Assembly (NCBI RefSeq): GCF_018595685.2
Contig: NZ_CP092334.1
Coordinates: 2,260,001 to 2,324,000 of the forward strand
DNA from: Flavihumibacter rivuli
GTDB lineage: Bacteria; Bacteroidota; Bacteroidia; Chitinophagales; Chitinophagaceae
DNA: 64,000 nt
Direction of reading: 5' to 3'
Position numbers and translations under genes: made by a program. The notes below the pieces were generated by a model, which saw nothing but the letters and a program-made list of their open reading frames with translations, had not been told where the DNA came from and searched no databases. Of this stretch, positions 46,403-55,957 are shown in pieces (within the stretch, counting starts at the first letter, position 1; each line of letters opens with the position of its first letter).

Positions 46403-46462
46403 GTTAAGCTACAGCCCTTGAATGGTGTTTGCCAAAGCACCTTCCAAAAACTGTAGCCTAAC
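46403..46462. other. Nested hairpin between creD and dgkA
   Basis: Outer arms GTTA-a-GCTACAG (46403-46414) and CTGTAGC-c-TAAC (46451-46462) pair over 11 bases with one mismatch. Inside, GGTGTTT and AAAGCACC form a second stem. On the minus strand it could end creD transcripts or be a leader structure of dgkA. The T run is weak. Confidence 0.4.
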
Positions 46463-46476
46463 AAATCGTTCCTTTA

Positions 46477-48300
46477 TCAGGAGGCTACCGCAGGCTGGTT
46501 GGTTCCGTACCAGTCCACCTTACGGCTCGCGTACATCACCAGGGCCAGTACCACGAAGAGGCCAATGCTTCCTACCAACAAGGCAGTGTCTTCCAGCCTG
46601 ATCAATACGAAAATGAAACCATAGAGTAGCCCGAGCACCAGGAAGAAGATTCCCGCCACCCGCCAGGTGCCGAAATGCGATTTAGCATATAGGGTCACCA
46701 GTAGTATAGTAGCAACTGCGGCGATCATATAAGCGATATCGAAGAGCAGGAATTCACTGATTGACAGCAGCAGCGTGTAGAAGATCACCAGGGCCAGGCC
46801 GATCAACACATACTGCACCGGGTGAACGGGTTTCTTCTGCATCAGTTCAATGATAAAGAACAAGGCGAAGCTGAGGCCGATCACCAGGATGGCGTATTTC
46901 ACACTGCGATCGGTCTTTGCGTATTGGTCGGCGGGTTGCACCATGGTCACCCCAAACGCGAATTCATCCGCATCCAGTTTGGTTTCATTGATGACCGTGG
47001 AAAAAGGCAAGTTGGCCTTATTGAAAGACCAGCTGGCATAGAAACCACTGTCACTCACCTTATGGTCGGATGGCAAAGCGTTGCCATCGAAAGAAGGACT
47101 GGGCCAGGCAGACTGCAGGGAATAATTGCTGTTGCCTGACAAAGGGATGAAATGCAGTTGTTCACTGCCCTTCAGGCGCAGGTTGAAACTCACCGGAACT
47201 TCCGTACCTACCTGTTCCGGCCTTAGGTCGATGGGTGCAGAAACACCTATTTTGGTAATGAGCCCGGAAGGCAGTCCAGGGGTAAGTTCATATGGTGTAT
47301 TATTCACTTTAACGACAACCCTGCTCTCAATACCCTTGATATCTGACAGGCCAAGACATATCCGCGCGTCTCTCCAAAGAATAAGTGTTGGATCAACGCC
47401 CTTGGGAACATTAATGTTGAACAGTCCCTGCTGGTTGATGTTGGCGTGGTACAAGAGGACCTTGTAAATAGACCTTGCCCTGATCTCGGGGTCTAGTTTA
47501 CCCTTAACTTCCTGGGTTTCGGGAAGCAGGACAAACTCACGCTCTTCAAAAGATTCCTTGCCCTGTGCATCTTTCAGCCGAACCTGGTAAGGCACGCTGA
47601 TGAATGGGCCAGAGAGGGACTGTCCGCCAGCCCATTTACTGCTCACCTCTTCGGCTACGGCTTTCTGCCGCTGGTGGCGTTCTTCCACCAGGTTGGCGAT
47701 GAATACAGTCGGGATCATCAGCGCAAGGATGAGCAATGCCGTGATCAGTCCCTTGACCATGATCTTCTGTGATCCGGTTGTGGGTTGGGTTTCCATTACA
47801 GTGGTGTTTGATTGTTGTTCCATATTTAGATCGGGTTTTATTGATGAAGGATGGGAAGGGTTACTGCAGAGGAATCGCTTCACCTGCTGATAGGAAAACA
47901 GTAATGCTGCCAGGGCGGAAAGGAAAAGGGCCAGTGCCGCCAACAGGAGGTTCTGTAGCCAGATCGGCTGTTCATACAGTCCTTTGATCAATGGTTCCGG
48001 GAATAGCGTAAAGGGAACTGCATACAAAAGGCCGATCAACCCTTTTGCCAATATCAGGCGGTTGAGTTGGTCGGTATATGGTCCTGGCCTCCGGTTGAGT
48101 TGCTTCATTAGCCAGGCGATGAAAACAAAGGCCGGACCACTCAGCACCATGGAGCCGATGAAAAAGAGGATGACAAAAGTATATCCCAATGATCCCTCGT
48201 GTGACCAAATAGCCAGGTACATGAAGTGGGCGAAGACCGTAGCAGTGACCAGCCACAATCGTGCTGCAAGGGCAAAGGGAAGGTTAAAGATATTTTTCAT
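46477..48300 (-). CDS. creD: CreD family inner-membrane protein with an extra N-terminal membrane domain
   Basis: 607 residues, about 150 longer than usual CreD. Residues 1-140 hold four membrane helices (such as LWLVTATVFAHFMYLAIW) not part of CreD as I know it. CreD-like sequence begins near Met160 (ATG at 47823-47821) with a cytoplasmic linker, a helix (LITALLILALMIPTVFIANLV), a large periplasmic domain, and five C-terminal helices. The frame is open throughout, so this is a fusion, or the downstream ATG is used as a second start. CreD function is unclear; in E. coli it belongs to the CreBC regulon. A palindromic operator lies 7 bases before the ATG. Confidence 0.85.
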   Translation of the reverse strand: MKNIFNLPFALAARLWLVTATVFAHFMYLAIWSHEGSLGYTFVILFFIGSMVLSGPAFVFIAWLMKQLNRRPGPYTDQLNRLILAKGLIGLLYAVPFTLFPEPLIKGLYEQPIWLQNLLLAALALFLSALAALLFSYQQVKRFLCSNPSHPSSIKPDLNMEQQSNTTVMETQPTTGSQKIMVKGLITALLILALMIPTVFIANLVEERHQRQKAVAEEVSSKWAGGQSLSGPFISVPYQVRLKDAQGKESFEEREFVLLPETQEVKGKLDPEIRARSIYKVLLYHANINQQGLFNINVPKGVDPTLILWRDARICLGLSDIKGIESRVVVKVNNTPYELTPGLPSGLITKIGVSAPIDLRPEQVGTEVPVSFNLRLKGSEQLHFIPLSGNSNYSLQSAWPSPSFDGNALPSDHKVSDSGFYASWSFNKANLPFSTVINETKLDADEFAFGVTMVQPADQYAKTDRSVKYAILVIGLSFALFFIIELMQKKPVHPVQYVLIGLALVIFYTLLLSISEFLLFDIAYMIAAVATILLVTLYAKSHFGTWRVAGIFFLVLGLLYGFIFVLIRLEDTALLVGSIGLFVVLALVMYASRKVDWYGTNQPAVAS

Positions 48301-48307
48301 TAAAAAG

Positions 48308-48326
48308 CACTTTTAATTTCAAAGTG
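48308..48326 (-). promoter_or_regulatory. Putative operator in front of creD
   Basis: CACTTT, a 7-base spacer, then AAAGTG form a palindrome 7 bases upstream of the creD ATG. The same layout is found at 49318-49336. Proposed binding site of the winged-helix regulator encoded next door. Confidence 0.55.
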
Positions 48327-48340
48327 TAAAGGCAAAAAAA

Positions 48341-48640
48341 TTAATCCAGCGAACGGATCATTTTTTCAAGGGCTTCCAGGTGCAGGCGGAAAGCCTTCTC
48401 CCCGGCCTTGGTCACCATGTACGTGGTATTGGTCTTACGGCCGATAAAGCCCTTCTCCACTTTCACATAACCGTTCTCCTCCAATGTCTTCATATGGGTG
48501 GCGAGATTGCCATCCGTTACCCCAATGAGCTCTTTCAGCTCATTGAAGCTTACCTCCTCATTCACCATCAGGGCACTCATGATCCCCAGGCGGATGCGGC
48601 TGTCGAAGACCTTATTCAATTGTTCGATCGGACTCTTCAT
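48341..48640 (-). CDS. Winged-helix transcriptional regulator (HTH_34/MarR-like)
   Basis: 99 residues, a single winged helix: VSFNELKELIGVTDGNLATHMKTLEENGYVKVEK-type recognition region spans about residues 30-63, followed by the wing (FIGRKTNTTYMVT) and a dimerisation helix. Small regulators of this kind are common beside creD in Bacteroidota. It lies 40 bases upstream of creD and 48 bases after the membrane-protein gene, in one likely operon. A separate palindrome (GTATTACTTATGCAATAC, 48662-48679) lies before it. The effector is unknown. Confidence 0.88.
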   Translation of the reverse strand: MKSPIEQLNKVFDSRIRLGIMSALMVNEEVSFNELKELIGVTDGNLATHMKTLEENGYVKVEKGFIGRKTNTTYMVTKAGEKAFRLHLEALEKMIRSLD

Positions 48641-48688
48641 ATCATTTATTCCGGCAGGTGTGTATTACTTATGCAATACCACCCGCGA

Positions 48689-49312
48689 TCAGTTTCTTTC
48701 ATATTTTAACCACATGGCCACGCCATAAATAATGTGCATGAAACCAAAGCCAAGTGCCCAGCAATACAGGGAATACTGGGGATAGGCCAGGTTGAAAAGG
48801 CCAATAAGCAACTGGGCATAACCGAGAAACCTTACCTCACCAAGGGTAAAGCGACTGCCATTTACCAGGGCCAGGCCATAGAAGATCAGGCTACCCGCAG
48901 GGATCACCTCGTAATACTTCAAGGCCATCAGCTTCAGCAAAAATAGGCCGCCAACTGCCATCGGCATCAAAGTGTTCCACATCAGTCTCCTTGCCGATGG
49001 CCCCCAAATGGCCACCCCTTCCTTACGACTCCTTGTATAGGTAAAGAGAAAGGCCAATATTGCTGCTGCAGCCAGGACCCCACCTGCAATCACCAGCAAC
49101 TCGTTTTTCAAACATTCGGGACAGGCATTGGGTGTACCGTAATCATTCCGGTAATAATCCTTCACCTTGCCCCATGCCAGGAAACTTCCCACCGTGGCCG
49201 CTACCCCGGCCGCTACCCCACTCCATCCACTCAAACTGATGAAGCGGCTGCTGCGGTCCATGATCCGACGAATATCCTGCAGGGTTTCCAAACCGGTATT
49301 TTGGTTCGACAT
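48689..49312 (-). CDS. Multi-pass membrane protein upstream of the creD regulator
   Basis: 207 residues from the ATG at 49312 (MSNQNTGLETLQDIRRIMDRS); an in-frame upstream start would overlap the operator. About six membrane helices. A CPECLK motif lies in the first loop. The family is not recognised. First gene of the probable unit 49312-46477, which also encodes the regulator and CreD. A palindromic operator lies 5 bases before the ATG. Confidence 0.8.
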   Translation of the reverse strand: MSNQNTGLETLQDIRRIMDRSSRFISLSGWSGVAAGVAATVGSFLAWGKVKDYYRNDYGTPNACPECLKNELLVIAGGVLAAAAILAFLFTYTRSRKEGVAIWGPSARRLMWNTLMPMAVGGLFLLKLMALKYYEVIPAGSLIFYGLALVNGSRFTLGEVRFLGYAQLLIGLFNLAYPQYSLYCWALGFGFMHIIYGVAMWLKYERN

Positions 49313-49317
49313 AAAAG

Positions 49318-49336
49318 CACTTTGTGATTCAAAGTA
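49318..49336 (-). promoter_or_regulatory. Putative operator in front of the membrane-protein gene
   Basis: CACTTT, a 7-base spacer, then AAAGT(A) repeat the creD operator, including the adjoining AAAAG before it on the plus strand. It lies 5 bases from the ATG. Confidence 0.55.
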
Positions 49337-49414
49337 AATAAGAGAAATCCGGATTTCAAAATATTTTCCCCTTAACACATATGTTAAAGTCCTGTCAACG
49401 TTTTAATTGTGTAG

Positions 49415-49422
49415 TATTTTTG
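49415..49422 (+). promoter_or_regulatory. -7 promoter box of the DUF5686 gene
   Basis: TATTTTTG matches TAnnTTTG and ends 7 bases before the ATG at 49430. Confidence 0.6.
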
Positions 49423-49429
49423 CGCTTCT

Positions 49430-51955
49430 ATGTTTAAACCTTTACCCAATAGCCTAAAAGCCATCGGGGTACTGCTTACCTGTTTGATAACCTTATCCGT
49501 TTATTCGCAAAGCAGAACCATCCGGGGATACGTGAAAGATAAACTCAGTGACGAGAGGATCCCTTTTGCTTCGGTTCGTTTTATCCAATCACAAAACGGC
49601 CGGTTGACGGATAGCGCCGGTAATTTCAGCTTCAGGTTTGACCAGTGGCCAATGGACACACTGGAGATCACCTATGTAGGCTACCAGGACCTCAAAATAC
49701 CCATCACCCCGGAACTCATCGCCCGCCTGGGCAAAAATGATGGCCAACTGCTGGAACTGGTGGCGCAGATGGAAAGGGGAAAGATCACCTCGGAAGTGGT
49801 CGTGAAACGGAAGATCGACCGGGGTTACCTCATGTGGAAGCGGATCGTGAAGCGCAAACCCCTGAATGACCGTTACCGCTTTACCAGTTTCCGCTATGAA
49901 TTGTACAACAAACTGGAACTTGACCTGAACCGGATCAATAAGGACAAGATGAAGGAGTTTGGCCCCCTGAAGCCATTCGGTTTCATCTTTGATAATGTTG
50001 ACACCACCGAAGGCGCCCCCTTCCTGCCGGTTTACCTGACAGAAACCATTTCGGACTACTATTACCAGAAGTCTCCCTGGCGTACCAGGGAGATCATCAA
50101 GGGCGTTATGACCAAGGGCGTGAACAATGAAAGTGTCAGCAAGTTCCTTGGTGGAAGTGAACAGAACATCAACATCTACAACAACTTCATCCCGGTATTC
50201 GACAAGCAATTCGTGAGTCCGCTCAGTGATAATGGCGACGCTTATTACAACTACAAAGTACTCGACACCCAATATGTGAGCAACCAGCGGGTGATCCACC
50301 TGGTGTTCAGTCCAAAAAGAAAAGGGGAGAACACTTTCGAAGGGGACTGCTGGGTGCATGATCCCACCTGGGCCATCCAGAAAATGACCCTTCACCTCAG
50401 CAGGGAAGCGAATATCAATTTTGTTGACAAGCTCAGCCTGATCCAGGAATTCAGCATGATCAATGACAGTACATGGTTCCTGTCGAAGGATAAATTCGTG
50501 GTGGACATAGCCCCCATCGGTAAAAGCAGGTTCGGGGTGATCGGCCGGAAAACGGCCACCTATCGCGATGTAAGGGTAAATCAGCAAGATATTCTTGATA
50601 CCCTTCGATTGAACAAGGTGCAGCAGGAGATCCTCTTTGCGGAAGGAGCCAAGGAAAAGCAGGATGATTACTGGAAAGATTCCAGGCATGAAGAGCTGAG
50701 CAAGAATGAAAAAGCGATCTATAGCATGATCGACACCTTGCAGAAGATGCCCCTGTTCAAGAGGTATGTGAACACCATCAACTTTGTAGCCACAGGATAT
50801 AAGAACGTCGGCAATTTCGAGATAGGCCCCTGGTACAACTGGATGACCGCCAACCTATGGGAAGGCTTCCGTATGCGTTTTGACCTGGGTACCAATCCCA
50901 GTTTCCACAAGAACCTTTACCTCCATGGTTACCTTGCTTATGGCTTCGGTGACAAGGCATTCAAATACAAACTGGAAGGAAAATACCTGTTGAGCAGGCA
51001 TCCCAGAAGCTATATCCATGCGAGTTACACCAAGGACCTGGATAATGGCCAGACCTATTATGATGAGATCAGTACGGATAACATTTTCGCCCTGGCCATT
51101 CGTAAGCCCAATATCCCCATCAAGTTCATGCAGCTGGAAGAGGCCAAGGTAGAATACTTCAAGGAATGGCCGGTTGGTCTATCTGCAGCTATAACGGGCT
51201 TGCATAGACGATACAATCCACTGCTGAACCTGCCTCCCAAATCATTGTATACCGACGGCGAAAAAGGGGAAGCATTGACCAACTTCGAACTTGGACTTAC
51301 CCTTCGCTTTGCCTACCTCGAAAAATTCTTTGAGACCAACTTTAACAGGTATAGCCTGGGTAGTCCCTACCCGATCATTGAAATGCGCTATTCCAAGGGT
51401 ATCCCTGGTATATTCAATAGCAACTACGACTACCATAAGATCAATGTGAGCATTTCAGATTACATGAAGATTGCCCCATATGGCAGCATCTATTACAATG
51501 TATTTGGTGGAAAGGTATTTGGTACCCTACCCTATATGCTCCTGAATGTATTGCCCGGCAACGAGATCTACTATTACAACAAGTATGCCTTCAACCTGAT
51601 GCAGCGATTCGAGTATATAGGTGACCGTTATATCGGCTTCAATTTCGAACACAATATTGGCAACGGTCTGTTCCGCTTCATCCCCCTCACCAGGAAGTTG
51701 AAGTTCCGCCAGTTCTGGAGTGCCAAGGGGATCACCACCGGCATCACCCCCGAGAACAAGGAACTCAATTTCAACAACCCCTACAACACCTTCCAGGACC
51801 TGGATGGGAAACTCTACCTGGAGTTGGGAACCGGCGTGGACAATATCTTCAAGGTATTCCGGATCGACCTGGTATGGCGCGTCCTACCCACTCCCCTGCC
51901 CCCTCAATCGGTATCGCGCTTTGGGGTCTTTGGCAGCTTCCGACTGGCGTTCTGA
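49430..51955 (+). CDS. DUF5686 outer-membrane protein with carboxypeptidase-regulatory-like N-terminus
   Basis: 841 residues. Signal peptide (AIGVLLTCLITLSVYSQ), then a CarboxypepD_reg-like beta-sandwich (RGYVKDKLSDERIPFASVRF, about residues 30-110) as in SusC-like proteins, then a long DUF5686 region with regularly spaced aromatic strands ending in FGVFGSFRLAF, consistent with an outer-membrane barrel. No TonB box or plug is obvious, so it is not a standard SusC. Cargo or role unknown. Confidence 0.87.
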   Translation: MFKPLPNSLKAIGVLLTCLITLSVYSQSRTIRGYVKDKLSDERIPFASVRFIQSQNGRLTDSAGNFSFRFDQWPMDTLEITYVGYQDLKIPITPELIARLGKNDGQLLELVAQMERGKITSEVVVKRKIDRGYLMWKRIVKRKPLNDRYRFTSFRYELYNKLELDLNRINKDKMKEFGPLKPFGFIFDNVDTTEGAPFLPVYLTETISDYYYQKSPWRTREIIKGVMTKGVNNESVSKFLGGSEQNINIYNNFIPVFDKQFVSPLSDNGDAYYNYKVLDTQYVSNQRVIHLVFSPKRKGENTFEGDCWVHDPTWAIQKMTLHLSREANINFVDKLSLIQEFSMINDSTWFLSKDKFVVDIAPIGKSRFGVIGRKTATYRDVRVNQQDILDTLRLNKVQQEILFAEGAKEKQDDYWKDSRHEELSKNEKAIYSMIDTLQKMPLFKRYVNTINFVATGYKNVGNFEIGPWYNWMTANLWEGFRMRFDLGTNPSFHKNLYLHGYLAYGFGDKAFKYKLEGKYLLSRHPRSYIHASYTKDLDNGQTYYDEISTDNIFALAIRKPNIPIKFMQLEEAKVEYFKEWPVGLSAAITGLHRRYNPLLNLPPKSLYTDGEKGEALTNFELGLTLRFAYLEKFFETNFNRYSLGSPYPIIEMRYSKGIPGIFNSNYDYHKINVSISDYMKIAPYGSIYYNVFGGKVFGTLPYMLLNVLPGNEIYYYNKYAFNLMQRFEYIGDRYIGFNFEHNIGNGLFRFIPLTRKLKFRQFWSAKGITTGITPENKELNFNNPYNTFQDLDGKLYLELGTGVDNIFKVFRIDLVWRVLPTPLPPQSVSRFGVFGSFRLAF

Positions 51956-52088
51956 CCGGGTTTCCCGGGTAACACTGCGTAGTACCAAAACAGTTCTACA
52001 AGTATCACTGATTGTTGTATCTACAGTTGACGGGAATTCATGATAGGTTTCCAGAAAATGCTTATCTTCTGTTTTCAAACAACACAGG

Positions 52089-53588
52089 ATGGCAGAGAAA
52101 CTTATCATGGCCCTTGACCAGGGAACAACCAGTTCAAGGGCGATCCTTTTTGATAAAGACGGTCAGATCTTACACGTTGCGCAAAAGGAATTCACCCAAT
52201 TGTATCCCCATGCCGGATGGGTGGAACATGATGCAGAAGAAATATGGGCATCCCAGTTTGCGGTGATGGCCGAAGCCATGGCGAAAGCCGCGATTACCAC
52301 CAGCGATATTGCAGCCATAGGCATTACCAACCAGCGGGAAACCACCGTGGTATGGGACCGCGCTACTTCCCGACCTATCTATAACGCCATTGTATGGCAA
52401 GACAGGAGAACAGCAGCCTACTGTGACCAATTGAAATCCGATGGCTATCAACAAATGATCCAGGAGAAGACAGGACTGGTGATCGACTCCTATTTTTCCG
52501 CTACCAAACTCAAATGGATCCTCGACAATATTCCGGGTGCCAGGGAAAAAGCCGTTAAGGGCGAGCTGGCATTTGGAACAATAGATTCCTGGCTCAGTTG
52601 GAAGCTCACCAACGGGAAGGTGCATGTTACAGATGTGTCCAATGCCTCCCGCACCATGCTCATGAATATCCATAGTTGCGAATGGGACGAAGAGTTGCTG
52701 AAACTATTTGATATTCCCGCATCCCTCTTGCCAGATATCATCCAGAGCAGCCGCATCTATGCCGTAAGCGAAAGCGTGGTAAAGAATGCCAATATCCCCC
52801 TGGCCGGAATTGCAGGCGACCAACAGGCAGCGCTCTTTGGCCAGCAATGCACTTCACCCGGGATGGTGAAGAACACCTATGGCACCGGATGCTTCATGTT
52901 GATGCATACCGGCGAGAAAGCCGTGTTATCAAAAAACAATTTATTGACAACAGTGGCCTGGAAGCTCAACAACAAAGTTGAATATGCTGTAGAGGGAAGC
53001 ATTTTCATTGGCGGTGCTGTAGTGCAATGGCTGCGCGATGAACTGCACCTGATCAGGTCTGCAGCAGATATAGAAGATATCGCCTCAAGGGTACAGGATA
53101 CCAATGGTGTTTATATTGTGCCGGCCTTTGCGGGACTGGGAGCACCTTACTGGAATCAACATGCAAGGGGTTCCGTCTTTGGATTGACCAGGGGCACCAA
53201 TAAATCACATATTGCCAGGGCAAGCCTGGAGAGCATCGCCTACCAGGTAATGGACGTGCTGAAGGCAATGGAATCAGATGCTGGCATTACCATCAAGGAA
53301 CTCAGGGTGGATGGTGGGGCAACCATCAACAACCTGCTCATGCAATTCCAGAGTGATGTGTTGCAGGTGCCGGTCATCAGGCCCAAAGTGTATGAAACAA
53401 CGGCCCTGGGTGCAGCTTACCTGGCAGGTCTCGGCGTTGGCTATTGGGAAAGCGTGGCAGACATCCAGCGCCAATGGCATGCCGACAAACAATTCAATCC
53501 CGAAAGGCCTGCCGAAGCAATCAATGGACTGATCAAGGGCTGGCAACGCGCGATCAGGGCCAGTATCGCCTGGGCCAATGAATCCTGA
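52089..53588 (+). CDS. glpK: Glycerol kinase
   Basis: 499 residues. Phosphorylates glycerol to sn-glycerol 3-phosphate with ATP. The FGGY motifs are visible: N-terminal [15 protein letters not shown], the glycerol-binding region [10 protein letters not shown], and C-terminal [19 protein letters not shown]. First gene of glpK-glpD-glpF. No exact -7 box was found; TATCTTCTG about 25 bases upstream is a loose match. Confidence 0.97.
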   Translation: MAEKLIMALDQGTTSSRAILFDKDGQILHVAQKEFTQLYPHAGWVEHDAEEIWASQFAVMAEAMAKAAITTSDIAAIGITNQRETTVVWDRATSRPIYNAIVWQDRRTAAYCDQLKSDGYQQMIQEKTGLVIDSYFSATKLKWILDNIPGAREKAVKGELAFGTIDSWLSWKLTNGKVHVTDVSNASRTMLMNIHSCEWDEELLKLFDIPASLLPDIIQSSRIYAVSESVVKNANIPLAGIAGDQQAALFGQQCTSPGMVKNTYGTGCFMLMHTGEKAVLSKNNLLTTVAWKLNNKVEYAVEGSIFIGGAVVQWLRDELHLIRSAADIEDIASRVQDTNGVYIVPAFAGLGAPYWNQHARGSVFGLTRGTNKSHIARASLESIAYQVMDVLKAMESDAGITIKELRVDGGATINNLLMQFQSDVLQVPVIRPKVYETTALGAAYLAGLGVGYWESVADIQRQWHADKQFNPERPAEAINGLIKGWQRAIRASIAWANES

Positions 53589-53606
53589 TCCTGCGGATCA
53601 TTCATT
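53577..53606 (+). other. Hairpin spanning the glpK stop codon
   Basis: AATGAA and TTCATT, then TGATCC and GGATCA, form a 12-base stem with a 3-base bulge and a TGC loop. There is no T run. It may affect mRNA stability between glpK and glpD. Confidence 0.35.
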
Positions 53607-53673
53607 CGGCTAATCAACTATAGTTTTCCATCCAATTCATCTATCCAATTCATCCCAAAATTTCCAGCCTACC

Positions 53674-55230
53674 ATGTTCCGTCCTGCCATGATCGACAAG
53701 TTGAAAGCCACCAGGGAATTTGATGTTTGTATCATTGGCGGTGGTGCAACAGGACTGGGCATTGCCATAGATGCCGCTTCCAGGGGATTTACCACGGTCC
53801 TGCTGGAAGGACATGATTTTGCCAAAGCCACTTCATCGCGTTCCACCAAACTGGTGCATGGCGGTGTTCGCTACCTGCAGCAGGGAAATGTAAAGCTCGT
53901 GATGGAAGCATTGAAGGAAAGGGGGTTACTGAGAAAGAATGCACCCCACCTGGTGAAGAACCAGTCCTTCATCCTTCCCAATTACAAATGGTGGGAAGGG
54001 CCCTATTATGGTATAGGCCTGAAAATCTATGATTGGATGGCAGGCAAACTTGGACTGGGTCCATCAGAATTCCTATCAAAGGAAGAGACCCTGGAAAAGG
54101 TGCCCACACTTGACCCGGAAGGATTAAAGAGCGGGGTGCTTTACCATGATGGCCAATTCGATGATGCCCGCCTGGCCATCAACCTGGCGCAATCAGCAGC
54201 AGAACATGGAGCGGTGGTGTTGAACTATTTCAGGGTAGATGAATTGATCAAGGCCAACAACAAAACTGTAGGGGTTCATGCCACCGACACAATCACGGGC
54301 GATGGCTATGAAATAAGGTCCAAGGTCACCATCAATGCCACCGGAATCTTTACCGATACCATCAGGCATTTGGATGAAAGCAATAAAGCACCCGTACTAT
54401 CGCTCAGCCAGGGCACACATTTGGTGGTTGAGAAGACCTTCCTGCCCGGCGATACTGCCATCCTGATCCCGGAGACCTCCGATGGCAGGGTACTCTTTGC
54501 CGTTCCCTGGCACAACAAGCTCATCATTGGAACAACAGATATACCGGTTTCCCAACCTGCGATTGAACCCATCCCACAGGACGAGGAGATCCATTTTATC
54601 CTCCAAAATATCAGCCGTTACCTGGCAAAGGACCCAACCGTAAAGGATGTCAAAAGTGTGTTTTCCGGACTGCGACCACTGGTAAAAGGATCGGCAGCCA
54701 GTACTGCTGCCTTATCGAGGGACCACTATATTGAAGTGAGCCAAAGCGGGTTGGTGAGTATCACCGGTGGTAAATGGACCACCTACCGAAAGATGGCGGA
54801 AGACGTGCTGCGGGTATGCATCTCACAATTAGGCCTAAACGAAAAACCCTGCATCACGGAAAACCTTGCCATCCATGGGGCACAGCCTACTGATAGGTTT
54901 GACACCAATGATTATTATTACGGTACCGATGCCGCACTGATCAGGGACCTCGAAGCCACAGCGCCTGCATCGGCCTATCCCATTCATCCCAACTTGCCCT
55001 ATACGGTAAGCCAGATCGTTTGGGCGGTCCGGAATGAGATGTGTATGACTGTAGATGATGCCCTTTCCCGCCGTACGCGTGCTTTGCTGCTGGATGCACG
55101 TGCCGCTATGGAAGCAGCACCCCTGGTAGCCGCCATCATGGCCAGGGAAATGGGAAAAGATGAACAATGGCAGACCCAACAGGTCGATGCCTTTAGCAGT
55201 ATTGCCAGACATTACTTACCACCTTTATAA
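53674..55230 (+). CDS. glpD: Glycerol-3-phosphate dehydrogenase, FAD-dependent
   Basis: 518 residues. Oxidises glycerol 3-phosphate to dihydroxyacetone phosphate, passing electrons to quinone at the membrane. FAD-binding GGGATGLGIAIDAASRG (about residue 19) and SSRSTKLVHGGVRYL (about residue 52) are diagnostic; the C-terminal cap domain is complete. It follows glpK by 85 bases and precedes glpF by 15. Confidence 0.96.
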   Translation: MFRPAMIDKLKATREFDVCIIGGGATGLGIAIDAASRGFTTVLLEGHDFAKATSSRSTKLVHGGVRYLQQGNVKLVMEALKERGLLRKNAPHLVKNQSFILPNYKWWEGPYYGIGLKIYDWMAGKLGLGPSEFLSKEETLEKVPTLDPEGLKSGVLYHDGQFDDARLAINLAQSAAEHGAVVLNYFRVDELIKANNKTVGVHATDTITGDGYEIRSKVTINATGIFTDTIRHLDESNKAPVLSLSQGTHLVVEKTFLPGDTAILIPETSDGRVLFAVPWHNKLIIGTTDIPVSQPAIEPIPQDEEIHFILQNISRYLAKDPTVKDVKSVFSGLRPLVKGSAASTAALSRDHYIEVSQSGLVSITGGKWTTYRKMAEDVLRVCISQLGLNEKPCITENLAIHGAQPTDRFDTNDYYYGTDAALIRDLEATAPASAYPIHPNLPYTVSQIVWAVRNEMCMTVDDALSRRTRALLLDARAAMEAAPLVAAIMAREMGKDEQWQTQQVDAFSSIARHYLPPL

Positions 55231-55245
55231 AATGAATCAACGCTT

Positions 55246-55956
55246 ATGAGTCCATTATTGGGAGAGTTCTTAGGTTCTGCTATCCTCATCCTTTTTGGTG
55301 ATGGGGTGGTAGCCAATGTATTATTGGATAGGTCCAAAGGCCAGAACAGTGGCTGGATCGTCATTTCGTTTGGCTGGGCCATGGCTGTATTCGTGGCAGT
55401 GTTCTGTGTTGCGCCATACAGTGGTGCACACCTGAATCCGGCTGTTACACTCGCATTATCCATGACGGGAAAATTCGGCTGGGACCAGTTGCCCGGGTAT
55501 TGGCTGGCTCAACTGGCCGGGACTTTCACCGGTGCCATTCTTGTCTGGTTGACCTATCGGGGCCATTTTACCAAAGACCAATCACCCGATCTCAAATTGG
55601 GCATCTTTTGCACCAGTCCGGCGATCAGGAATGCACCAGACAATTTCCTTACAGAAGGCATATCAACCTTTGTTTTCATCCTTGCCGTACTATTGATCGT
55701 GGCTCCTGATGCAAAACTGGGCGCACTCGATGCTTTACCAGTAGCCCTATTGGTGCTCGCCGTAGGTTTGTCATTAGGCGGTCCAACAGGCTATGCCATC
55801 AATCCTGCACGTGACCTTGGCCCAAGGCTGGCGCACCTCCTGCTGCCCATTCCCGGCAAACGCGACAGCGATTGGGGGTATGCCTGGGTACCCATACTCG
55901 CACCCATGATTGGCGCTGCCACTGCTGCTTTTGTTTATCAAATCTTACAGAACTGA
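55246..55956 (+). CDS. glpF: Glycerol facilitator / aquaporin family protein
   Basis: 236 residues, six membrane helices. Both pore motifs are present: GAHLNPAVTLAL (about residue 64) and AINPARDLGPRLA (about residue 185), the latter with the Arg of the selectivity filter. The Asp after the second NPAR is typical of glycerol-conducting members, and the operon with glpK and glpD agrees. Its stop is 1 base before the ATG of the interrupted signal peptide. Confidence 0.94.
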   Translation: MSPLLGEFLGSAILILFGDGVVANVLLDRSKGQNSGWIVISFGWAMAVFVAVFCVAPYSGAHLNPAVTLALSMTGKFGWDQLPGYWLAQLAGTFTGAILVWLTYRGHFTKDQSPDLKLGIFCTSPAIRNAPDNFLTEGISTFVFILAVLLIVAPDAKLGALDALPVALLVLAVGLSLGGPTGYAINPARDLGPRLAHLLLPIPGKRDSDWGYAWVPILAPMIGAATAAFVYQILQN

Positions 55957-55957
55957 T

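Noticed and set aside
48662..48679. Third operator for the creD regulator (GTATTACTTATGCAATAC)
   Set aside because: It is palindromic but unlike the CACTTT-N7-AAAGTG pair, so it cannot be assigned to the same protein.
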